A stretch of DNA of 64,000 bases from an uncultured Clostridia bacterium (lineage in GTDB: Bacteria; Bacillota; Clostridia; Christensenellales; CAG-138), in assembly GCA_947168855.1 (NCBI GenBank), contig CAMVNO010000003.1, positions 326,930 through 390,929 of the forward strand, written 5' to 3'. Every line of letters starts with the position of its first letter. The first letter of the stretch is position 1. Positions 38,229 through 45,676 of the stretch are shown one piece after another. Under the pieces are notes generated by a model. The model was not told the origin of the DNA, ran no database searches, and was given only the letters and a program-made list of their open reading frames with translations. Position numbers and translations under genes: made by a program.

Positions 38229-39035
38229 TCAGGCGTTCTTCTCATCTTCGACTCTCTGATAGTCGTAATACTTATACGTGGAATAAGTTTCGAGCTTGTC
38301 TTTGAGGAACGTCTCGACCTCGTCCTGCAGCTTCCGCTGCGCTTCCTTCGGCGACAGCGTGCCGTCCGGATAGAACGGATCGGAAATGAAGACGGTGCGC
38401 TTCGGCTTTTTGAGGAACGGGAGCTTCCGCTGCTGATACGTGACCGCCGCCGCAACGCTCGGAACGTTGAGGTGGATGGGGTAGCGGAACGAGCCGCTTT
38501 TCAGCGGGCGCAGGAAGGTGCAATAGCTCCAGATGTGCGCTTCGGGGAACACGCTGACGCAGCATTTCTGCTCAACGCGCAGCCGGATCGCGTTCAGAAA
38601 CGACGCCATGCCGCGGAGTCCGTCGGGGATCGGGATCGCGCCGAGCATCTGCACAAAGGTCCGTATGCCCTTGATCGAAACGGTGTCGGGACCGACGATC
38701 ACGTACGCGCGCTTCGGGAACGACACGATCGGCGCAAGGAACGCGTCGGTAAAGTGCGAATGGTTCGCGTAGAGGAAGAAGCCCGATTTGCGGATCCTGC
38801 GGATCGCCTTGCGGTTCTTCACGCGGAAGCCGCAGACGATGTAGCAGTAGAAGAACACCAGCGGGATCGCGATCACGTAGTACGCGATGATCGCGAAGAA
38901 ATACCAGAGAATGCCGATCGGCGCAAACGGGAAATCCGCATCGACCGATTTCGTATTGATGCTGGTGCCCGCGTAGTCTTCGTTGGCGGCATCACGGTAT
39001 CGGATGACGCGTTTCGGTTCGTGTACTTTAGTCAT
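38229..39035 (-). CDS. 1-acyl-sn-glycerol-3-phosphate acyltransferase family protein
   Basis: 268 residues. A hydrophobic helix near residues 43-68 anchors it to the membrane. Acyltransferase motifs are NHSHFTDAF (the HX4D catalytic box) and FPEAHIW (variant of FPEG). It lies directly downstream of a glycosyltransferase and overlaps it by 8 bp, so a role in phospholipid or glycolipid synthesis is likely. The exact acyl acceptor is unknown. Confidence 0.85.
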   Translation of the reverse strand: MTKVHEPKRVIRYRDAANEDYAGTSINTKSVDADFPFAPIGILWYFFAIIAYYVIAIPLVFFYCYIVCGFRVKNRKAIRRIRKSGFFLYANHSHFTDAFLAPIVSFPKRAYVIVGPDTVSIKGIRTFVQMLGAIPIPDGLRGMASFLNAIRLRVEQKCCVSVFPEAHIWSYCTFLRPLKSGSFRYPIHLNVPSVAAAVTYQQRKLPFLKKPKRTVFISDPFYPDGTLSPKEAQRKLQDEVETFLKDKLETYSTYKYYDYQRVEDEKNA

Positions 39036-40173
39036 GTCGGTGCTCCTTTACCGCATCGGACAGCATCTGCTCCATGCAGTCCATGCAATGTTCATACTCG
39101 TGCTCCTTCACAAATCCGCGATAGCGTTCTTTCAGCGCCTGCTTCTCTTCCGGATGCTCGATCCAGTAGTCGATGCGCTTTGCGAGATCGTTCGCGTCCT
39201 TGTTGTGAAACAGGTTTCGCTCGTCGATCGCAAAGTATCGCGTCGCGCTGCGCGGCGAGTTGGCGATCACGGGGACAAGCCCGCAGGCGATCGCTTCGAG
39301 ACAGGAGATCGCTTCGATCTCGATCTCGGCGGGATGCACGTACAGGTCCGCCATGTTGAGCTGCTTCACAAGCTCGGGACGGGAGAAAAACCGGAATTCC
39401 GGGGGATTTTTGAGCTTTTGTCCGCGTTTTTCCAGCTTTTCGCGCAGCGGTCCGATGCCGGCAAAGACGAGCTGGATCCGATCGCGGTACTTCGAGCGGT
39501 CAACCGCGTCGATCAGGACCTTATGCGTCTTTTCCTTGCTGAGACGCCCGGTGAAATGAATCACGAATTTGCCGTCGTATTTCGGATCGCGCTCGACGGA
39601 CTCTGGATGAAACGCGCTGTTGACGCCGTTGCTGATCACATAGCCGCGCGTATCGCGGCGGATCGCGTGTTCAAAGGTGTCGCGAATGAACTGCGTGGGG
39701 TAGTGGATGCAGTCGCATTTGCTGTAGGAATGCGCCCATGTGAACCGGTAAAAGATCCAGTTTGCGAGCTTAGAATCCTTGAGAAACAGGTGCGAGGTGA
39801 AATTTTCCGCCTGGCAGTGAAACCCCGCGGTAACCGCGATGCCGCGCTTTTTCGCAAGCCGGGTCGCCTTGTTGCCGAGCGGGAACGGCATCATAAAATG
39901 GACGACGTCCGCGCCTTCGATGGCGGCGCTCACGATGTCGGTGCGCGGGCGCGAAAGAGCCACGCCGTTCTTTTTGAGATAATTGTTGATCAGCGGACCG
40001 AGATTTGCTTTCGGAACGACAAAAAAACCGGGTTCGCCCTTGCGGTTCTGATCCGGACAGAGCACACGTACGGTATGACCGCGCTCCCGCATGGAGCGGA
40101 TCAGGTTCATCGCTGCGATCGTCGTGCCGTTATTTGCTTCCCCAAGCACGTCGCACACAACGGTAATGTTCAT
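39028..40173 (-). CDS. GT4-family glycosyltransferase
   Basis: 381 residues, GT-B fold. The N-terminus MNITVVCDVLGEANNGTT is a nucleotide-sugar transferase start; the C-terminal half has FTGRLSKEKTHKVLIDA and the donor-binding EX7E motif EIEAISCLEAIACGLVPV. Pairing with an acyltransferase suggests glycosyl-diacylglycerol synthesis (known for related GT4 enzymes), an inference. Preceded by AAGGGG and a promoter. Confidence 0.85.
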   Translation of the reverse strand: MNITVVCDVLGEANNGTTIAAMNLIRSMRERGHTVRVLCPDQNRKGEPGFFVVPKANLGPLINNYLKKNGVALSRPRTDIVSAAIEGADVVHFMMPFPLGNKATRLAKKRGIAVTAGFHCQAENFTSHLFLKDSKLANWIFYRFTWAHSYSKCDCIHYPTQFIRDTFEHAIRRDTRGYVISNGVNSAFHPESVERDPKYDGKFVIHFTGRLSKEKTHKVLIDAVDRSKYRDRIQLVFAGIGPLREKLEKRGQKLKNPPEFRFFSRPELVKQLNMADLYVHPAEIEIEAISCLEAIACGLVPVIANSPRSATRYFAIDERNLFHNKDANDLAKRIDYWIEHPEEKQALKERYRGFVKEHEYEHCMDCMEQMLSDAVKEHRHD

Positions 40174-40206
40174 ACAAATTCCCCTTCAAAATCCAGCAAT
40201 GCTGCT

Positions 40207-40235
40207 ATTATAACTGCAAACGAACCGGAATGCAA
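40207..40235 (-). promoter_or_regulatory. Promoter of the glycosyltransferase-acyltransferase pair
   Basis: Minus strand: TTGCAT (40235-40230), 17-bp spacer, perfect TATAAT (40212-40207), about 34 bp before the ATG. Confidence 0.7.
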
Positions 40236-40277
40236 CGAATATATTTTTTCGATCAAAACGGAACGAACAATCAAAAA

Positions 40278-40769
40278 TCAGACCGTGCGGATCACGCGCC
40301 ACGCCTCCGTAAGCCGCTCGACGCTCCACGCGGCGTTGGCGGGACTGGTGGACGGGAGGACAGAGGCATCGCGCAGAAGCACGGGATAGATATACCGCCG
40401 GTAGCAGTCAAAGGACTGCTTCCCGTTGCAGAAGATCGCAGCGATCGGCGCGGCGGACAGGATCACGGAAAGATCGTTCGGCACGACGTCGCGGATCGAG
40501 CTGTCCGAGCTGCCTTCGATGGTGCAGCGGCCGATGCTGTCCCACAGCGCAACACGGCTGCGCGCAAGAAACGCACGTTTCTCGGGAACGGTAGCGGGCA
40601 CGCTGTCCTCAAAAACGGCGGCCATCACGCGCCAGAAGCGGTTTTGCGGGTGCCCGTAGAAGAACAGCTGCTCGCGGGATTTGACCGAGGGAAAGCTGCC
40701 GAGGATCAGGATATGGGAATCCGGGCGATAAAACGGCGGAAACGGATGTGTGATTTCGATGCGCTGCAT
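40278..40769 (-). CDS. DNA-deoxyinosine / uracil glycosylase-like protein
   Basis: 163 residues of the uracil-DNA glycosylase superfamily: ILILGSFPSVKSREQLFFYGHPQNRFW (split here as GSFPSVKSRE and GHPQNRFW) and LPSTSPANAAW (the Ser-Pro-Ala-Asn motif). This pattern fits the DNA-deoxyinosine glycosylase branch, which excises deaminated bases. I chose the ATG at 40767-40769; longer frames run antisense through the tRNA gene. No Shine-Dalgarno is visible, and a -10 box sits 6 bp upstream of the ATG. Confidence 0.82.
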   Translation of the reverse strand: MQRIEITHPFPPFYRPDSHILILGSFPSVKSREQLFFYGHPQNRFWRVMAAVFEDSVPATVPEKRAFLARSRVALWDSIGRCTIEGSSDSSIRDVVPNDLSVILSAAPIAAIFCNGKQSFDCYRRYIYPVLLRDASVLPSTSPANAAWSVERLTEAWRVIRTV

Positions 40770-40775
40770 ATCGGA

Positions 40776-40804
40776 ATGATACCACGGAAAACGGGAATCC
40801 GCAA
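40776..40804 (-). promoter_or_regulatory. Promoter of the DNA glycosylase gene, implying a leaderless mRNA
   Basis: Minus strand: TTGCGG (40804-40799), 17-bp spacer, TATCAT (40781-40776), then exactly six bases to the ATG at 40769. This is the same geometry as at 27483-27520. Confidence 0.5.
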
Positions 40805-40842
40805 GCATCGGAAAATGTTTCGCAAATCGAAAAATTCGGGGG

Positions 40843-40871
40843 TTGACTTTTTCGGGATCCCATCGTATAAT
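40843..40871 (+). promoter_or_regulatory. Promoter of tRNA-Leu(GAG)
   Basis: TTGACT (40843-40848), 17-bp spacer, perfect TATAAT (40866-40871), 9 bp before the mature tRNA 5' end. Confidence 0.8.
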
Positions 40872-40880
40872 ACACGATGC

Positions 40881-40963
40881 GCGGCAGTGCTGGAATTGGC
40901 AGACAGGCACGTTTGAGGTGCGTGTGCGCAGGCGTATGGGTTCAAGTCCCATCTGCCGCACCA
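40881..40963 (+). tRNA. tRNA-Leu, anticodon GAG
   Basis: 83 nt. Acceptor stem GCGGCAG/CTGCCGC, encoded CCA at 40961-40963, D-loop with GG, anticodon stem CACGT/GCGTG with loop TTGAGGT giving anticodon GAG, a long class II variable arm, and T-arm GGGTTCAAGTCCC. It reads CUC and CUU codons. Confidence 0.97.
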
Positions 40964-41001
40964 AAATAAATGACCATCCCTTGCGGATGGTCATTTATTT
41001 T
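40963..41001 (+). terminator. Hairpin directly after tRNA-Leu(GAG)
   Basis: A perfect 17-bp stem (40963-40979/40985-41001), A/T-rich at the base with core CCATCCcttgcGGATGG. It starts at the last base of the CCA. The AAAATAAA/TTTATTTT base makes it a plausible bidirectional terminator. The same core occurs after the other tRNA-Leu with a different lower stem. Confidence 0.75.
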
Positions 41002-41012
41002 GTTATGAAAGG

Positions 41013-41216
41013 TAGGGACTTGAAGGGCGACGTCGTCCGTCCGGTGGACGGAAAGACGACGGAGCCACGGCTTTGCGGCGAGGCGCGAACGCGTAGCGCG
41101 AAGCGCAAGCGGAAGACGCCGACACCACAGCCGCAAAGAAGTCCCATCTGCCGGAAGAAGTCCCATCTGCCGCCGGAAGAAGTCCCATCTGCCGCCGGAA
41201 GAAGTTCCATCTGCCT
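41013..41216 (+). repeat. tRNA-tail module carrying copies of the tRNA-Leu(GAG) 3' end
   Basis: In order: GGGACTTGAA (41015-41024), the exact reverse complement of the tRNA T-arm 40941-40950; a hairpin 41032-41060 with apex TCCGGTGGA; a 9-bp stem CTTTGCGGC/GCCGCAAAG (41071-41079/41130-41138) enclosing a core with GCGCAAGCGGAAGACG; then four copies of the tRNA 3' end, AAGTCCCATCTGCCG, at 41139, 41158, 41180 and 41202 (the last mutated). The last three follow a 22-bp period. A related module follows tRNA-Leu(UAA). No open reading frame here is credible. Confidence 0.8.
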
Positions 41217-41229
41217 AATTTAAATCCCT

Positions 41230-41712
41230 TTATTTCTCCTCCTGCGGATCCGGTCTGTTCCTGCGCATGGAGTGATACAGTGCGTCGCGCACATAGGTCC
41301 GCGCTTCGGGGGAGAGCTTATTGAGATCGCGGAACATCGGCGCGAAATGTCGTTTCAGAATGCCCTTGGAATAATCCTCGTAGAGATCGCGCCCGAGATC
41401 GTTGACGACGACGTTGAGATCGCGGCGGTTTCCGGGAATGCCGACCTTTTCGACAAGCCCCTTCTGACAGAGCCGCGAGATGATCTTTGTGAAATTGCTT
41501 CGCGTAATGCCCAGACGCTGCGCGATCGCGGACATATTGTCGTTGCGCTCTTCGTTTTCAAGCAGGTATTCCAGTACTTGGATCTGCGCATAGGAGTAGG
41601 TGATCCCGCGGAATTCCATCTTTTCGATCCGGTATACGGCGGCATAGATATTGCAGTAGCGAATCAGCGATTCGACGACCTCGCGGTTTTCTCCCATCCA
41701 TTCGAGCTTCAT
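41230..41712 (-). CDS. MarR-family transcriptional regulator
   Basis: 160 residues. Winged-helix region SYAQIQVLEYLLEN, MSAIAQRLGITRSNFTKIISRLCQKGLVEK with the wing GNRRDLNVVVNDLG. I chose the ATG at 41710-41712 (GGGGAT upstream); the longer in-frame start at 41802 would place the promoter inside the gene. It stands alone between the tRNA tail and an oppositely oriented unit, so its target is unclear. It could control itself or the short unit at 41792. Confidence 0.85.
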   Translation of the reverse strand: MKLEWMGENREVVESLIRYCNIYAAVYRIEKMEFRGITYSYAQIQVLEYLLENEERNDNMSAIAQRLGITRSNFTKIISRLCQKGLVEKVGIPGNRRDLNVVVNDLGRDLYEDYSKGILKRHFAPMFRDLNKLSPEARTYVRDALYHSMRRNRPDPQEEK

Positions 41713-41742
41713 AAGCGATCCCCTTACATTCTCTGTGAATTC

Positions 41743-41771
41743 AGTATACCAAATATCGGTCGCGTCTGCAA
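41743..41771 (-). promoter_or_regulatory. Promoter of the marR-like gene
   Basis: Minus strand: TTGCAG (41771-41766), 17-bp spacer, TATACT (41748-41743), 30 bp before the chosen ATG. Confidence 0.65.
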
Positions 41772-41791
41772 TAGACTCATACGATTTTGGA

Positions 41792-41896
41792 ATGCTTGAC
41801 ATATATTATCTTTCCCGGCGAAAGTCGGTATACTGTATCGGCAGCGCTTTTGTGATGCTTGCAGGCGCCGCACTGGCGATGATCGCATACAAATAA
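41792..41896 (+). CDS. Candidate 34-residue single-helix membrane peptide (or part of a small RNA)
   Basis: The ATG at 41792 opens a 34-codon frame ending in TAA at 41894-41896. It encodes a basic patch (SRRKS) followed by a hydrophobic stretch of about 20 residues (CIGSAFVMLAGAALAMIAYK), a plausible one-helix membrane peptide. The ribosome binding site is weak. A strong intrinsic terminator at 41910-41948 follows, with no other plus-strand gene upstream back to the tRNA, so something short is transcribed here. An alternative is a roughly 105-nt RNA starting near 41841 from TATACT at 41829-41834. Unverified. Confidence 0.35.
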   Translation: MLDIYYLSRRKSVYCIGSAFVMLAGAALAMIAYK

Positions 41897-41909
41897 TTCC
41901 GAACGAAAG

Positions 41910-41948
41910 AGCTGTCTCCTCCGATTCGACGGGGGGACCGCTTTTTTT
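41910..41948 (+). terminator. Strong intrinsic terminator of a short orphan unit
   Basis: A stem of about 12 bp (AGCTGTCTCCTC at 41910-41921 with GGGGGGACCGCT at 41931-41942, one mismatch, some G-T pairs), then TTTTTTT to 41948. The only plus-strand candidate it can serve is the 41792-41896 region. Confidence 0.8.
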
Positions 41949-41972
41949 GTGTGTTTCCGACAGAAATACGGA

Positions 41973-42001
41973 TTGAGAATCCGGCGCATTCGTGTTATAA
42001 T
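41973..42001 (+). promoter_or_regulatory. Promoter of the rRNA methyltransferase-glycosyltransferase pair
   Basis: TTGAGA (41973-41978), 17-bp spacer, perfect TATAAT (41996-42001), 31 bp before the ATG. Confidence 0.7.
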
Positions 42002-42032
42002 GCATATAAAAAAGATAAAGGCGGGGCAGGAC

Positions 42033-43268
42033 ATGAAAACACAACGGGATTTTCCGAAATGCACGATCACGGCAAAGGGCACGCGCTGGGTCGAGGGCGG
42101 TCATCCGTGGATCTATGAGGCGGAGGTGCTGGAGGAGGACGGCGGCGCGGAAAACGGCGCGCTGGTCGACGCGGTTTCCGAAAAGGGCAAGTATCTCGGC
42201 ACGGGCTTTCTGAGCCGCAGCTCCAAGATCCGGATCCGGCTCGTTTCCCGCAACGCCAACGATCGCTTCGACGCCGCGTTCTGGAAGCGCCGCATCCGCT
42301 ACGCGTGGGACTACCGCAAGACCGTCATGGGCGCCGACCGAAGCGCCTGCCGCGTAATCTTCGGCGAAGCGGACGCGTTTCCGGGGCTGACCGTCGACCG
42401 GTTCGGCAGCATCCTCGTGACGCAGACGCTGTCCGTCGGCATCGAGCGCATCAAGCACATCCTGTTTCCGCTGCTCGTCGAGGTTCTGAACGAGGACGGC
42501 GAAGGCATCACGGGCGTCTATGAACGCAACGACGTCGCGATCCGCGCGCTGGAAGGCATGGAGCAGGGCAAGGGCTGGTTCCCGATCGAAGGGCTTCCGA
42601 CGCCGGAAAGCACCGTCACGACGATCGTCGAAAACGGGATCGAGTATCTCGTGGACGTGGAAAACGGACAGAAGACCGGCTTCTTCCTCGATCAGAAATA
42701 CAACCGCCTCGCGGTGCGCAGGATCGCAAAGGACCGCAGGGTGCTCGACTGCTTCACGCATACCGGCTCGTTTGCGCTGAATTCCGCCATGGGCGGCGCG
42801 GCGCACGTCACGGCGGTCGACATCTCCGAAACCGCGATCGCCATGGCGAAGGCGAACGCCGAGCGCAACGGACTTTCGGACCGCATGGACTTTGTCGTCG
42901 CGGATGTGTTCGATCTGCTGACAAAGCTTGCGGAGGAGGGTAAAAAGCCGTACGATCTCATCATTCTGGATCCGCCGGCGTTCACCAAGTCCCGCAAAAC
43001 GGTTCAGAGCGCCGAACGCGGCTACCGCGAGATCAATTCCCTCGCGCTCAGGCTGCTGCCGCCGGGCGGGTACTTTGCAACGGCGTCGTGCAGTCATTTT
43101 ATGCCGTCGGAGCTGTTTGAACGCATGCTCCGGAACGCGGCGTTCGACGCGGGCGTGCAGCTCAGGCAGATCGAGCAGCGTCAGCAGGCGCCCGATCATC
43201 CGATCCTCTGGAACGTACCGGAGACGGACTATCTCAAATTTTATCTGTTTCAGGTCGTCAGGAACTGA
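42033..43268 (+). CDS. Class I SAM-dependent rRNA methyltransferase (RlmI-like)
   Basis: 411 residues. An N-terminal PUA-like domain (TRWVEGGHPWIYEAEV), a central EEHL-like region, and a Rossmann methyltransferase with VLDCFTHTGSFALNSA, VTAVDIS and the catalytic DPPAFTKSRK. The architecture matches RlmI (23S m5C1962) and its Gram-positive relatives. The start at 42033 has GGGGCAGG; an upstream in-frame start at 41949 precedes the promoter. A glycosyltransferase gene follows 24 bp later. Confidence 0.88.
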   Translation: MKTQRDFPKCTITAKGTRWVEGGHPWIYEAEVLEEDGGAENGALVDAVSEKGKYLGTGFLSRSSKIRIRLVSRNANDRFDAAFWKRRIRYAWDYRKTVMGADRSACRVIFGEADAFPGLTVDRFGSILVTQTLSVGIERIKHILFPLLVEVLNEDGEGITGVYERNDVAIRALEGMEQGKGWFPIEGLPTPESTVTTIVENGIEYLVDVENGQKTGFFLDQKYNRLAVRRIAKDRRVLDCFTHTGSFALNSAMGGAAHVTAVDISETAIAMAKANAERNGLSDRMDFVVADVFDLLTKLAEEGKKPYDLIILDPPAFTKSRKTVQSAERGYREINSLALRLLPPGGYFATASCSHFMPSELFERMLRNAAFDAGVQLRQIEQRQQAPDHPILWNVPETDYLKFYLFQVVRN

Positions 43269-43292
43269 ACGAATTGACGGAAAGGGAAAACC

Positions 43293-44447
43293 ATGGTCAT
43301 CGGTGAATTCAGCGAAAGCTATCCGCCGCACATTGACGGCGTCGGAATGGTGGTGCGTTCCTACTGCGAAGAGCTGTCGAAGGCAGGGGAGCTGTGTTAT
43401 TATATCGCGCCGAAAAACGCCGGCAGACAGTATCGGAACGCCGCGCCGGAAAGCTTTCCCGTCATCAAATACGCGAGCCTGCCGATTCCGAACGAAGCGT
43501 ACAGCGTCGGGCTGCCGGCGTTTGACCTGACGTTTCAGTACGACCTCAGCCAGATCCCGTTCGATATCGTGCACGCGCATACGCCGTTCGTGTCCGCGAT
43601 CGAGGCGCAGCGGATCGCGCGGGAACGGCACATTCCCCTCGTGGCGACGCTCCACTCCAAGTATTACGACGATATTCTGGTCAAGACGCACAGCGAAATG
43701 ATCGCCGCGGCGGTCGTGCAGCGCGTGGTGCAGTTTTTCAACAAATGCGACGAGGTCTGGACGGTCAACGACGCAACCGCCGAAGTGCTGCGCGGCTACG
43801 GCTACAAGGGCGAGATCGTCATCATGCCGAACGGCACGAACCTCTGGTATCCCACGGAAGACGACGCGAAGAAGGCGGAAGCGCAGTTCGGGCTCGGCAC
43901 CGGGAACGTGTTCCTGTTTGTCGGGCAGCAGAATTTCAAGAAAAACACCGACAGCATTCTGAAGGCGGCGGCGCTGTACAAGGCGACCGGGGCGGATTTC
44001 CGCTTCGTCTTTGCGGGGCAGGGACCCGATGCCGAAAAGATGCGCGCGCTTGCCGCGGAGCTCGGGATCCGGGACGTTACGGTCTTTCCGGGACACATCG
44101 CAGACCGCGAGGTGTTGAAAGGGCTCTATGCGCGCGCGGACCTGTTCGTATTCCCGTCCCTGTATGACAACGCGCCCATGGTCGTGCGCGAGGCGGCGGC
44201 GGCCGGCACGCCGAGCCTTCTCATCCGCGGATCGTGCGCCGCGGACGGCGTGACCGACGGAGAAAACGGCTTTCTGTGCGACAATACGCCGGAGGATATC
44301 GCAGCGGGCATGGCGCGCGCGCTGAAAACCGCGAAAGCCGTCGGCGAGCGCGCGCGGGAAACGATCCCGATCCCGTGGAGCGGCATTGCAAAGCAGGTCG
44401 TCGAGCGCTATTCCTTGCTGATCGAACGCAAGAAGCGCGAAAACTGA
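43293..44447 (+). CDS. GT4-family glycosyltransferase
   Basis: 384 residues, GT-B fold. The N-terminus MVIGEFSESYPPHIDGVGMV and HAHTPF are acceptor-side features; FVGQQNFKKNTDSILKA, VFPSLYDNAPMVVREAAAAG (donor-binding Glu region) and GENGFLC follow. It resembles the glycosyltransferases that glucosylate diacylglycerol, as does the one at 39028. It appears to be in an operon with the methyltransferase and ends at a terminator. Confidence 0.87.
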   Translation: MVIGEFSESYPPHIDGVGMVVRSYCEELSKAGELCYYIAPKNAGRQYRNAAPESFPVIKYASLPIPNEAYSVGLPAFDLTFQYDLSQIPFDIVHAHTPFVSAIEAQRIARERHIPLVATLHSKYYDDILVKTHSEMIAAAVVQRVVQFFNKCDEVWTVNDATAEVLRGYGYKGEIVIMPNGTNLWYPTEDDAKKAEAQFGLGTGNVFLFVGQQNFKKNTDSILKAAALYKATGADFRFVFAGQGPDAEKMRALAAELGIRDVTVFPGHIADREVLKGLYARADLFVFPSLYDNAPMVVREAAAAGTPSLLIRGSCAADGVTDGENGFLCDNTPEDIAAGMARALKTAKAVGERARETIPIPWSGIAKQVVERYSLLIERKKREN

Positions 44448-44459
44448 ACAGGAAAAATA

Positions 44460-44490
44460 CGAATCGGAGCGAACATCCGGTTCGTTTTTT
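44460..44490 (+). terminator. Intrinsic terminator after the glycosyltransferase
   Basis: Nine-bp stem CGAATCGGA/TCCGGTTCG (44460-44468/44476-44484), then six T. Confidence 0.82.
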
Positions 44491-44502
44491 GTGAACAGAG
44501 TA

Positions 44503-44531
44503 TAGACAAATTCAAAAACTTGTGTTAATAT
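44503..44531 (+). promoter_or_regulatory. Promoter of the DUF523-TCS-htrA-mutS2 run
   Basis: TAGACA (44503-44508), 17-bp A/T-rich spacer, TAATAT (44526-44531), 29 bp before the ATG. Confidence 0.6.
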
Positions 44532-44559
44532 ACTAATAACTATAGAAAGGTATCATGTG

Positions 44560-44973
44560 ATGATTATCGTCAGCGCGTGCCTCGCCGGATACCGATGCCG
44601 GTATGACGGCAAAATCGTACCGGACGCGGAGATCGTCGCTCTCGTGAAAGCGGGCAAGGCGATTCCGGTCTGTCCGGAAATGATGGGCGGGCTTACGTGT
44701 CCGCGCGTTCCCTCGGAGCGCACGGCGGACGATTCACGCGTGATTACAAAAGAAGGCGGAGACGTGACCGAAGCATTCCGAACGGGAGCGGAGGAAACGC
44801 TTCGCATGGCGCGCCTTTACGGATGCACACAGGCGATCCTGAAGGCAAAAAGCCCCTCCTGCGGAGTCGGGCAAATCTATGACGGGACGTTTTCCGGCAC
44901 GCTGCGGACCGGCTTCGGCGTTACGGCGCAGCTGCTCAGAGAAAACGGCATAGCAGTTCTTGTAAAAGATTGA
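44560..44973 (+). CDS. DUF523 family protein
   Basis: 137 residues. The DUF523 hallmarks are all present: SACLAGYRCRYDG, VCPEMMGGLTCPRVPSE and LKAKSPSCGVGQIYDG, with conserved cysteines in each. Function is unknown; thiol chemistry or metal binding by the cysteines is an inference. The ATG at 44560 (AAAGG upstream) is preferred over the GTG one codon earlier. The response regulator gene begins 12 bp downstream. Confidence 0.88.
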   Translation: MIIVSACLAGYRCRYDGKIVPDAEIVALVKAGKAIPVCPEMMGGLTCPRVPSERTADDSRVITKEGGDVTEAFRTGAEETLRMARLYGCTQAILKAKSPSCGVGQIYDGTFSGTLRTGFGVTAQLLRENGIAVLVKD

Positions 44974-44984
44974 CGGAGGTATTC

Positions 44985-45668
44985 ATGGACAACAATACGA
45001 TCTTGGTCATTGACGACGACAGAAACATTCTGGCGATCATCGAGCTATATCTCAAAAAAGCGGGCTTTTCGGTCGCGACCTGCACGACCGGCTATGAGGC
45101 GATGCAGACGTTCCGCAACACAAAGCCGACGCTTGTCGTGCTCGACGTCATGCTTCCCGGCAAGGACGGTTGGACGATTCTGCACGAGATCCGGCAGGAG
45201 AGCTCCACGCCGGTCATCATGCTGACGGCAAAGGGCGACACCGGCGAACGCGTACGCGGTCTTGAGCTCGGCGCGGACGACTATATTGCAAAGCCGTTCG
45301 ATTCGAACGAGCTTGTCGCGCGCATCAAGGCGGTGCTCCGCCGCTTCGCGCCCGCAGCGGAGAGCGAACGCACGATCGTGCTGCCGGACCTGACGATCTC
45401 CCTCGAAAACTACTCGGTCACGCTCGACGGCGAAACGCTCGAAATGCCGCCCAAGGAGATCGAGCTTCTGTATTTCCTTGCGTCGCACAGCGGCCGCGTG
45501 TTCACGCGCGAACAGCTTCTGGAGCAGGTCTGGGGCTTCGACTTCTTCGGCGATTCCCGCACGGTCGACGTCCATGTAAAGCGCATCCGCGAAAAGCTCG
45601 GCGAGCGCGAGAGCTGGCAGCTTCGCACGGTCTGGGGCGTAGGGTATAAGTTTGACGTGAAAAACTAA
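44985..45668 (+). CDS. OmpR/PhoB-family response regulator
   Basis: 227 residues. Receiver domain with acidic pocket VIDDDRN, phospho-acceptor Asp54 in VVLDVMLPG, and Lys in IAKPFDS. C-terminal winged helix with PKEIELLYFLASHSGRVFTREQLLE and TVDVHVKRIREKL. The start at 44985 has GGAGGT. Paired with the histidine kinase 8 bp downstream and with htrA, it resembles envelope-stress systems (CssRS-like) in which HtrA is part of the response; that link is inferred from context. Confidence 0.92.
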   Translation: MDNNTILVIDDDRNILAIIELYLKKAGFSVATCTTGYEAMQTFRNTKPTLVVLDVMLPGKDGWTILHEIRQESSTPVIMLTAKGDTGERVRGLELGADDYIAKPFDSNELVARIKAVLRRFAPAAESERTIVLPDLTISLENYSVTLDGETLEMPPKEIELLYFLASHSGRVFTREQLLEQVWGFDFFGDSRTVDVHVKRIREKLGERESWQLRTVWGVGYKFDVKN

Positions 45669-45676
45669 GGGGCTTC

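Noticed and set aside
40770..40994. N-terminal extension of the DNA glycosylase frame to 40994
   Set aside because: The extension is antisense to tRNA-Leu(GAG) and contains no family motif; the glycosylase homology begins right at the ATG at 40769.
40964..41229. Integrated prophage or genomic island at tRNA-Leu(GAG)
   Set aside because: Tandem tRNA 3'-end copies suggest past integration, but there is no integrase, and the next gene is a resident MarR regulator only 14 bp beyond the last copy.
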